From contig JBMONC010000038.1 in NCBI GenBank assembly GCA_049324875.1, positions 34,993-98,992 on the forward strand: 64,000 bases of DNA. The letters are read 5' to 3'. The position numbers and the translations under genes were made by a program. This document shows, piece by piece, positions 58,427 through 64,000 of the stretch (positions are counted from its first letter, which is position 1; every line of letters starts with the position of its first letter). This DNA comes from JAWLHU01 sp049324875 (GTDB lineage: Bacteria; Bacillota; Sulfobacillia; Symbiobacteriales; Symbiobacteriaceae). The notes under the pieces were generated by a model that saw only the letters and a program-made list of their open reading frames with translations, made no database searches and had not been told where the DNA came from.

Positions 58427-59062
58427 TCAGGCTGTTCTGGCACGAGCCCCGGCAATCGCCTGGTGTACCCGTTCGATGAACCCCTGCTTGTCCAGGCTGT
58501 TGCCGACCAGGTCGAGGTTCGTGGTATCCACGGTGAGGACGCGCGTGTCGCCAACGTAGCGCTCCGGCTCCACAAAGTAGGCCTCATACTCCTCCGCCAG
58601 CCGGCGGATGTACTCCGGGTCCATGTTCCGCTCAAAGGACCGGTCACGGCGGCGGATCCGCTCCATTACCACGGCGTGCTCCGCCTTCAGGTAGATGATC
58701 AGATCGGCCTTGGGCAGGTCGTCGGTCAGCACGGAGAAGAGCTGCATGTACTTCTCCCGCTTCGCTCCGGTCAGGGTGAGGCCGGCGAAGACGCGGTTCT
58801 TGATCACGTTGTAGTCGGAGACGATGGTCGCCCCCTGGGCGAGCCGCTTGGCGATATCCTCCAGCTGCTTGACCCGATTGAGCAGGAAGAAGGTCTCCAG
58901 CTGGAGGGCCCAGGCGTCCCGGTCCTGATAGAAGTCCTTGATGAACGGGTTCTCCTCGACGATCTCGAAGAGGATCTCCCCCCGCAGGGCCTCCGCGAGG
59001 AGCCGGGTGGCGGTTGTCTTGCCGACCCCGATCACGCCCTCAATGGTGACGAACACGGGCAC
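58427..59062 (-). CDS. dgk: Deoxynucleoside kinase (Dgk-like)
   Basis: Deoxyguanosine-type kinase of 211 residues. Walker A GVIGVGKTT, VEENPFIKDFYQDRDAWALQ, and VSDYNVIKNRVFAGLTL in place of DRS, as in B. subtilis Dgk; also LLTDDLPKADLIIYLKA. The pair probably forms a heterodimer or two salvage enzymes. First gene of the unit. Its 160-bp upstream region has two copies of a GAT-TAGGGGT-type direct repeat (near 59106-59117 and 59137-59148) of unknown meaning. Confidence 0.85.
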   Translation of the reverse strand: MPVFVTIEGVIGVGKTTATRLLAEALRGEILFEIVEENPFIKDFYQDRDAWALQLETFFLLNRVKQLEDIAKRLAQGATIVSDYNVIKNRVFAGLTLTGAKREKYMQLFSVLTDDLPKADLIIYLKAEHAVVMERIRRRDRSFERNMDPEYIRRLAEEYEAYFVEPERYVGDTRVLTVDTTNLDLVGNSLDKQGFIERVHQAIAGARARTA

Positions 59063-59228
59063 AGCCCTCCTCGGCCTGCGTCTGAGTGATCAGACGAATC
59101 CCCCAGATCTAGGGGTAGGTGCTGGGATTCGGACCATAGATATAGGGGTTGCCGCATTGAATTACGCGACGGGGGGCGGAAATTCCTGCCGCGCAGCGAT
59201 GAAAAGTTTCGGGCCGGTTAAGGAAGGG

Positions 59229-59253
59229 GGCCGGGCTCTTGGCAGAGCCCGGC
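59229..59253 (-). terminator. Terminator of the sigma/anti-sigma operon
   Basis: GGCCGGGCTC / GAGCCCGGCC perfect 10-bp stem (59229-59238 and 59244-59253) 10 bp past the stop codon, then CCCTTCCTTAA on the minus strand. Confidence 0.7.
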
Positions 59254-59262
59254 CTCGCAGGT

Positions 59263-60555
59263 TCAGCGGGGGAGGTCAAAGACCCAGGGACCTTGCTGGT
59301 AGAAGTTGAGGCTGGGGATGCGGATCGCCACCGGCTCCACCCCGGCGGGCAGCTCCGCCGTGATCGACCGCCGCTGCCAGCCGCCGTGGGCGCTGGAGCC
59401 CTCGCCCATCCCCCCGTGCAGCGTGTGGACTACCCCGGTGGCGTCCACCACCTGGAGCCGCCCCAGGCCGATCAGGTCGGTATCCTCCGGCCAGCGGAAG
59501 TCAGCGTTCAGCACACTCCCCTGCGCCGCCCAGCCATCCAGGGTGATCTCCACCCCCTCGACGGTGCGGGTGAGCCCCTTTTCCGGCGGGAAGCGCAGGT
59601 CCACCGCCACCGAGCGGATCTGGCTGGGGAAGACCAGCTTCGCCTTGCCCTCCACCGCCGGGAAGATCGCCACATGCTGGTCGCCGGCGCCGTGGGCGTG
59701 GGTCTGCATCAGCCGCTGGCCATCCACCTCCAGCCAGGGGGTGGATGGCTTCTCCTGCCCGTAGGTGGCGCTGCCGCTCCACTGGGGCCCCAGCTTCCGG
59801 TAGCGGACGATCGTTTCGGCGGGGGTGTAGATCACCCGCTCCACGTTGATGCCGACCCCCGCGATCGTCTGGACCTGGTCCACCAGCACCTCCCGGGAGG
59901 CCTCCGCCGTCCGCTTCACCTGAAGCGTCAGCGGTACATGCTTCTCCGGCGGGAAGCTGACCCGCAGCGTCAGTTCGGCTTCCTCGGTGGGGATCGCATC
60001 AGCCGAGGCCGTGCCCACCAGCCCCATCGGCGTCTCCACCGGCGGCTGCGCCCAGGAGCCTACCCCCGTCCCGTTGATCTCGGCGATGAAGAGCTGGGGG
60101 CTGGACGCCGGCACCTCCCAGCCGGTGATCTGGTAGATCACCGTGGTCCGGCCCCGGTCGGCCACCACGCCCAGCACCCGCACCGTCACCCCGTCCTCGG
60201 TCACCTCCGCCAGCGGCTGTTGGATGAAGCCCATGTCGTAGGCCCACTTCAGCCCGGCGTCCTTCATGATGATCTCCCTCACCACCGGCCCCACCAGGGG
60301 CCAGCCGGCAGCGGCGCCCGCCCAGGTCGGGAAGGTGACCGTGGCGCTCAGGGCCAGGAGCGCCGCCGCCGCCGCCACACCGGCCCACCGGACCCAGGGG
60401 CGCCCGGGGGTCCGGCTCACCGCCGGGGCGGCCTCCTTCCCCCGCTCCAGCCGCTGCTTCACCAGCGCCTCCAGGTCCAGGGTGGGCTCGCCGGCCTGTG
60501 CCCAGCGCTTCAGCCCCTGGCCGAGGCGGTTCTCAAAGTCATCTCGCTGCATCAT
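59263..60555 (-). CDS. DUF4179-like membrane anti-sigma factor
   Basis: 430 residues. A cytosolic N-terminal part (about 1-55) precedes one TM helix (about 57-76; VAAAAALLALSATVTFPTWA) and an extracytoplasmic beta-rich domain of about 350 residues. The first exported segment (WPLVGPVVREIIMKDAGLKWAYDMGF) and the strand pattern match DUF4179 proteins. Its ATGA overlap with the ECF sigma gene indicates coupled translation and that it holds that sigma factor. ATG 60555 or 60552 start. The signal is presumably envelope stress. Confidence 0.82.
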   Translation of the reverse strand: MMQRDDFENRLGQGLKRWAQAGEPTLDLEALVKQRLERGKEAAPAVSRTPGRPWVRWAGVAAAAALLALSATVTFPTWAGAAAGWPLVGPVVREIIMKDAGLKWAYDMGFIQQPLAEVTEDGVTVRVLGVVADRGRTTVIYQITGWEVPASSPQLFIAEINGTGVGSWAQPPVETPMGLVGTASADAIPTEEAELTLRVSFPPEKHVPLTLQVKRTAEASREVLVDQVQTIAGVGINVERVIYTPAETIVRYRKLGPQWSGSATYGQEKPSTPWLEVDGQRLMQTHAHGAGDQHVAIFPAVEGKAKLVFPSQIRSVAVDLRFPPEKGLTRTVEGVEITLDGWAAQGSVLNADFRWPEDTDLIGLGRLQVVDATGVVHTLHGGMGEGSSAHGGWQRRSITAELPAGVEPVAIRIPSLNFYQQGPWVFDLPR

Positions 60556-61037
60556 AGCGCCTCTCTCCTCTGCTCTTCCTCCATCTTCCGGAGGAGCTCC
60601 AAGGCCTTTCCCAGCCGTGATTTGACCGTTCCCACGGGGATCCCCAGCTCGTCGGCGATCTCCTGCTGGGGCATGTCCAGCATGTACCGGAGGACCACCA
60701 CCGGCCGCAGGTGGTCGCTGAGCCGGGCGACCATCTCCCAGGCCGCCGTGGCCTCCGCATCCGGCCCCGGCACCGTCTCCGGGAGGTAGGCGGACAGGTC
60801 ATCCACCGGGAAGCTGCGCCGCCGGCTCTCCAGCACCCTCCGGCACTGCCGGATCAGGATCCGGCGCATCCAGGCGCCGAAGGCGTGCTCGCCGCCGCGC
60901 AGCTGGTCAAAGTGCTGGTAGCCGGCCAGGGCTGCCTCCTGGAGGGCATCTTCCGCATCCGGCCGGTTGCCCAGCATCGCCATGGCGATCCGCTCCAGGT
61001 AGCCCTGGTGCGACCGGAGGAGTGTGAAGTAGTTCAT
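60552..61037 (-). CDS. ECF sigma factor
   Basis: 161-residue extracytoplasmic-function sigma factor. Region 2 (LERIAMAMLGNRPDAEDALQ and EAALAGYQHF, then FGAWMRRILIRQCRRVLES) binds the -10; region 4 (LPETVPGPDAE...LRPVVVLRYMLDMPQQEIAD and ELGIPVGTVKSRLGKALELL) binds the -35. AAAGGAG precedes ATG 61037. Cotranscribed with and probably sequestered by the downstream membrane anti-sigma factor. Group resembles SigV/SigW-type factors. Its regulon in this window is unknown. Confidence 0.93.
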   Translation of the reverse strand: MNYFTLLRSHQGYLERIAMAMLGNRPDAEDALQEAALAGYQHFDQLRGGEHAFGAWMRRILIRQCRRVLESRRRSFPVDDLSAYLPETVPGPDAEATAAWEMVARLSDHLRPVVVLRYMLDMPQQEIADELGIPVGTVKSRLGKALELLRKMEEEQRREAL

Positions 61038-61219
61038 AGCCAGCTCCTTTCTGAGGTGGGCAGAGCTCTCCGCGGCGGCTCTCCCTCCCTCTCAGGCAGA
61101 AAGAGCGGGAAAAGGGGGCTTCCGTTCGCGCCCGGCACGAACTTTTTCGAGACGAGGGGACAGACTTCCCCTCGGCCACCCAGAATCGATCTGTGCATTA
61201 CAAAATAGCAAGATGATTC

Positions 61220-61256
61220 TTGACTTGCCTCCATACCCGTGTCATGATATATATCA
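61220..61256 (+). promoter_or_regulatory. GGDEF-RHH promoter with palindrome over the -10
   Basis: TTGACT (61220-61225), 17-bp spacer, CATGAT (61243-61248). The perfect 12-bp palindrome TGATATATATCA (61245-61256) overlaps the -10, and a related half-site GATATATA lies at 61264-61271, just before the AAGGAGG ribosome site. This could be where the encoded RHH domain binds (inference). Confidence 0.6.
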
Positions 61257-61285
61257 GCTGACCGATATATAAGGAGGCGAGTGCG

Positions 61286-61906
61286 TTGATCGATCACCTG
61301 CCGGGGATTCTGGGGCGCGGCGAGTACAAGGATGCGCTGAAGCGGGCACTGGCGGCGGAGGAGACCCTCACCCTCGGCCACCTGGATGTGGACCAGTTCC
61401 TGGAGATCAACGAGCAGCGCGGCGAGGAGGCCGGCGACCAGCTGCTCCTCCTGCTGGCGGAGGCGCTCCACGAGGCGGCCCAGGCCGGCGGCTGGGTGGT
61501 GGGCCGGATCGGCGGCGATGAGTTCTCGATCTGCATGCCCGGGGTCACCCTCGAGAAGGGCTTCCTGCAGATGGAGGCGCTCCGGCAGGAGCTGGCCCGC
61601 CGGGCCGGGCAGGCCTACACCGAGTTCTCGCCCACCTTCAGCATCGGGGTGGCCAACTACCCCCGGGATGCCAAGGATGTGACCGGCCTGATGCGCCAGG
61701 CCGACACGGCGCTCTACCAGGTGAAGGAGGCGGGTCGCAACGCCGTGGGCCTGCCCAGCCGGGAGGAGATGATCCTCCGCTCCTGCTACTACAACGCCTC
61801 GCAGCTGGCCCGGCTGAAGAAGCTGGCCGAGCAGCTGAAGAAGAAGGAGTCCGTCTTGCTGCGGGAGGCACTGGACGACCTTCTGCGCAAGTACGACGTG
61901 AAGTAA
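61286..61906 (+). CDS. GGDEF domain fused to ribbon-helix-helix domain
   Basis: 206-residue soluble protein. Residues 1-157 form a GGDEF domain without any sensor: a degenerate start DHLPGILGRGEY in place of DxLTGLxNRxxF, metal Asp in GHLDVDQFLEIN, and an intact RIGGDEF at 74-80. No RxxD inhibitory site precedes it. Residues about 163-203 read RSCYYNASQLARLKKLAEQ and then KKKESVLLREALDDLLRKY, a CopG/Arc-type ribbon-helix-helix (one strand, two helices). So a possible c-di-GMP synthase carries its own DNA-binding dimer. TTG 61286 follows AAGGAGG. Cotranscribed with a second GGDEF gene (18-bp gap). Confidence 0.85.
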   Translation: MIDHLPGILGRGEYKDALKRALAAEETLTLGHLDVDQFLEINEQRGEEAGDQLLLLLAEALHEAAQAGGWVVGRIGGDEFSICMPGVTLEKGFLQMEALRQELARRAGQAYTEFSPTFSIGVANYPRDAKDVTGLMRQADTALYQVKEAGRNAVGLPSREEMILRSCYYNASQLARLKKLAEQLKKKESVLLREALDDLLRKYDVK

Positions 61907-61924
61907 CCATCGGGGGGGATGGGG

Positions 61925-62551
61925 ATGCGGGCACGCTGGACGGGCGCTTCGGCCGGCCTCCTGCTGGTGGCTCTCCTCTACGGCCTCACCCAGCTCCCCT
62001 ACGGCTGGGCGGTCGCCGCAACCCTGGCGGCGGCGGGGGGCTGGCTCCTGGCCGGCTACATCCGGCAGATGCGCCACCGGGCCGAGCACGACGAGCTGAC
62101 CGGGATGCAGAACCGGCGCCCCTTCGAGCGACGGCTGGCGGCCGCCTGCCGCCGGCAGCCGGTCAGCCTGCTCTTCATGGAGCTGGACAACTTCGGCCAG
62201 ATCAACAAGCAGTACGGCCATCTCGTGGGCGATCAGGCGCTGCTCAGCGTCTGCCGGCTCCTGGAACAGGCCACCCGTCAGACCGACCTCCTGGCCCGGT
62301 GGGGCGGCGACGAGTTCGTCCTGCTCCTGCCGGGGACCGATGCCAACTCCGCCTACCGGCTGGCCGAGCGAATCAGGGCACTGGTGGAGCAGAACCCCTT
62401 CCCCTACGAAGGCATCCAGATCCCGCTCAGCCTCAGCACCGGCGTGGCCTCTCTGGACGGCGGCGGCTCCCCCGCCGACCTCTTCCGGCGGGCCGAACAG
62501 GCCCACCGGATCGCCAAGCAGCGGAAGAACGCCGTCCACCTCTGCAGCTAG
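61925..62551 (+). CDS. Membrane-bound diguanylate cyclase
   Basis: 208 residues. Two short N-terminal helices (about 8-50) and a cytosolic GGDEF domain: HDELTGMQNRRPFERR start, metal Asp in FMELDNFGQINKQYGHLVGD, active-site RWGGDEF and, five residues ahead, RQTD, an RxxD inhibitory site. All catalytic features are present, so c-di-GMP synthesis is likely. ATG 61925 sits behind a G7 ribosome site; ATG 61919 abuts it. Second gene after the GGDEF-RHH gene. Confidence 0.9.
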   Translation: MRARWTGASAGLLLVALLYGLTQLPYGWAVAATLAAAGGWLLAGYIRQMRHRAEHDELTGMQNRRPFERRLAAACRRQPVSLLFMELDNFGQINKQYGHLVGDQALLSVCRLLEQATRQTDLLARWGGDEFVLLLPGTDANSAYRLAERIRALVEQNPFPYEGIQIPLSLSTGVASLDGGGSPADLFRRAEQAHRIAKQRKNAVHLCS

Positions 62552-62572
62552 CCCCATGCCGATCAAGAAGAG

Positions 62573-62602
62573 AGGCCCCCCTCAGCCATCCGAGGGGGGC
62601 CT
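62573..62602. terminator. Bidirectional terminator, GGDEF genes and moaC
   Basis: AGGCCCCCCTC / GAGGGGGGCCT perfect 11-bp stem (62573-62583, 62592-62602); CTCTTCTTG follows on the minus strand. Confidence 0.8.
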
Positions 62603-62611
62603 GTTCATGCG

Positions 62612-63100
62612 CTATACGCTCTCGCCCGGCCGCAGGTAGGTCCCGCTCTTCCCGCCGGTCTTCTTCACCAGCCGGACCTCGCCGATCACCATCCCCTTGT
62701 CCGCCGCCTTGGCCATGTCGTAGATGGTCAAGGCAGCGACCGAGGCGGCGGTCAGCGCCTCCATCTCCACCCCGGTCTTCCCCACGGTGGAGACCGTCGC
62801 CTCCACCAGCACCCGCGACCCCGCCTCATCGAAGGCGAAGTCGACGCCGGCGCTGGTGATCGGCAGCGGATGGCAGAGCGGGATCAGCTCCCCGGTCTTC
62901 TTGGCCGCCATGATCCCCGCCACCCGGGCCACGCCGATCACATCGCCCTTGGCCACCCCGCCCGACTGGATCAGGGCGAGGGTCTCCGGCCGCATCCGCA
63001 CCTCACAGCGGGCGACGGCCACCCGCTCTGTCTCCGCCTTGGCACCGACATCCACCATCCGGGCCCGCCCGTGCTCATCGATATGGGTCAACTCAGACAC
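62612..63100 (-). CDS. moaC: Cyclic pyranopterin monophosphate synthase
   Basis: Second enzyme of molybdenum/tungsten cofactor synthesis; 162 residues. RMVDVGAKAETERVAVA, AKKTGELIPLCHPLPITS, GVEMEALTAASVAALTIYDM and KAADKGMVIGEVRLVKKTGG are the classic MoaC blocks. Follows moaA by 12 bp. Provides the pterin used by the AOR at 26955. Confidence 0.97.
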   Translation of the reverse strand: MSELTHIDEHGRARMVDVGAKAETERVAVARCEVRMRPETLALIQSGGVAKGDVIGVARVAGIMAAKKTGELIPLCHPLPITSAGVDFAFDEAGSRVLVEATVSTVGKTGVEMEALTAASVAALTIYDMAKAADKGMVIGEVRLVKKTGGKSGTYLRPGESV

Positions 63101-63112
63101 GCGCCCTGCCTC

Positions 63113-64000
63113 CTAGCCTCCGATCCCGTGCATCACCCGCAGGGTGTAGTCGGAGGTCATATCATCGAAGTTATGCTCCCGCGGCTTCTTCAAAATCGCG
63201 TCCGCCATCACCGCGGAGAGCTGCTCCAGCGAGGCCTCCGGGTTCCGAAGGACCGGCTTCAGGTCCACCTCGTGCACATGCCCGAGGCAGGGGTTGATCT
63301 TCCCGTCCGCCGAGAGCCGGATCCGGTTGCAGTCGCCGCAGAAGCACTCGGTGACGGCTGAGATGAAGCCCACCGTCCCCTTGGCCCCGGGGATCCGCCA
63401 ATACTTGGCCGGCCCGTTCCCCTTGACCCCCTCGCGCACCGGCTCGAGGTCCTCAAACTCCTCCATCAGCCGCTCCCGCATCTCCGCCGCCGGCACCAGA
63501 TTCTCCCACGTGAACTCATAGGCCTCCGAGAACGGCATGACCTCAATGTACCGCATATGAATCGGCTTATCGATGGTCAGCCGGGCCATATCGACGATCT
63601 CATCATCATTCCAGCCCTTAATGACCACCATATTCAGCTTGACCGGCTCCATTCCCAGCTCCAGGGCGGCGTCCACCGCCTCCAGCACGGGCCGGGGATC
63701 CCCCGCCAGCCGGGCCATCTTCAGGAACCGATCCGGTCGAAGGGTATCGAGGGAGATATTGACCCGATCCAGCCCCGCCTCCTTCAACTCCCGCGCCATC
63801 GGCGCAAAGAGCAGCCCGTTGGTGGAGAGCGAGAGATCCGTAATCCCCATCGGCTTGAGCTTGGCCAGGAAATCGACCAGCCCCGCCCGCACCAGCGGCT
63901 CCCCCCCGGTGATGCGGATCCGGTCAATCCCCAGGGCCAGCCCCGCCTCGATCACCCGCAGCAATTCATCATAAGAGAGGTACTCCTCCCGCGGCCGCAG
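63113..64000 (-). CDS. moaA: GTP 3',8-cyclase MoaA, 5' end outside window
   Basis: Radical-SAM enzyme that starts Mo/W-cofactor synthesis. 295 residues are visible, beginning LRPREEYLSYDELLRVIE; the N-terminal CxxxCxxC cluster is beyond 64000. The RITGGEPLVRAGL strand, LSLSTNGLLF, RVNISLDTLR and the C-terminal cluster TECFCGDCNRIRLSADGKIN followed by PCLG are clear. The final GG of MHGIGG is the conserved C-terminus that stimulates activity. Cotranscribed with moaC. Confidence 0.97.
   Translation of the reverse strand: MRPREEYLSYDELLRVIEAGLALGIDRIRITGGEPLVRAGLVDFLAKLKPMGITDLSLSTNGLLFAPMARELKEAGLDRVNISLDTLRPDRFLKMARLAGDPRPVLEAVDAALELGMEPVKLNMVVIKGWNDDEIVDMARLTIDKPIHMRYIEVMPFSEAYEFTWENLVPAAEMRERLMEEFEDLEPVREGVKGNGPAKYWRIPGAKGTVGFISAVTECFCGDCNRIRLSADGKINPCLGHVHEVDLKPVLRNPEASLEQLSAVMADAILKKPREHNFDDMTSDYTLRVMHGIGG

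Overview
The window is GC-rich (only short AT-rich stretches at promoters and in one intergenic repeat). It uses strong AGGAGG-type ribosome sites with many GTG and TTG starts. It carries Gram-positive signatures: a CIRCE element before groES-groEL, a PerR-type regulator with its boxes, an S-layer-homology protein, a dck/dgk kinase pair and a YuaF/FloT-like pair. This suggests a high-GC, probably thermophilic Firmicute close to Symbiobacterium; that placement is inference. The sequence is a draft scaffold: a 100-N gap at 40083-40182 is flanked by an exact 127-bp duplication and is almost certainly an assembly-join artefact inside one gene.

Layout. 1-5.2 kb: argH (3' end outside), a small ORF, an MFS pump, a YitT-like protein, an RNase H-like gene fragment, argG. 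5.3-7.9 kb: a P1B-type metal ATPase and a PerR/Fur regulator joined by Per-like boxes. 8-13.6 kb: lactate dehydrogenase, an alpha/beta hydrolase, a VOC-DinB fusion, the NfeD-like/flotillin pair. 13.7-19.8 kb: a large SLH-FecR-Ig surface protein, an unknown protein, a CHASE2 adenylate cyclase. 19.8-24.8 kb: argD-argB, membrane/zinc-ribbon proteins, Nudix. 25-29.3 kb: a sigma-54 activator, a sigma-54 promoter, a tungsten aldehyde:ferredoxin oxidoreductase with a MoaD-like protein. 29.4-32.5 kb: an SDR and a secreted protein, both frameshifted, around a Gfo/Idh oxidoreductase. 32.6-35.5 kb: argC-argA-argJ. 35.7-43.3 kb: a small HTH protein, DUF1028, membrane proteins, MFS, a 31-aa membrane peptide, a GNAT/nitrilase pair, YeiH. 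43.3-46.3 kb: a four-gene operon behind a palindromic operator. 46.5-48.6 kb: groEL-groES. 48.8-50.1 kb: decarboxylase beta and a gamma-like subunit. 50.2-59.1 kb: DinB, TPM, PolX, a MITE-like repeat, an M20 peptidase, a YiiX-like enzyme with two membrane proteins, two deoxynucleoside kinases. 59.3-64 kb: ECF sigma/anti-sigma, two GGDEF proteins (one fused to a ribbon-helix-helix domain), moaC and moaA (5' end outside).

How parts work together. Seven arginine genes lie in four minus-strand units. Each has the same promoter, TTGCAT-N17-TATAAT (or TATACT), whose -35 and -10 hexamers lie inside two ARG-box-like palindromes 20 bp apart, so one ArgR-type repressor probably controls all of them. 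PerR, its own box and the two boxes on the ATPase promoter form a compact metal/peroxide switch. The AOR operon, MoaD-like protein, moaC and moaA belong to Mo/W-pterin metabolism. Signalling is dense: one cAMP-type cyclase and two GGDEF proteins.

The best candidate for something undescribed is the GGDEF-RHH fusion at 61286-61906, a predicted diguanylate cyclase carrying its own DNA-binding domain, with a perfect palindrome over its own -10 region. No rRNA, tRNA or CRISPR array was recognised.
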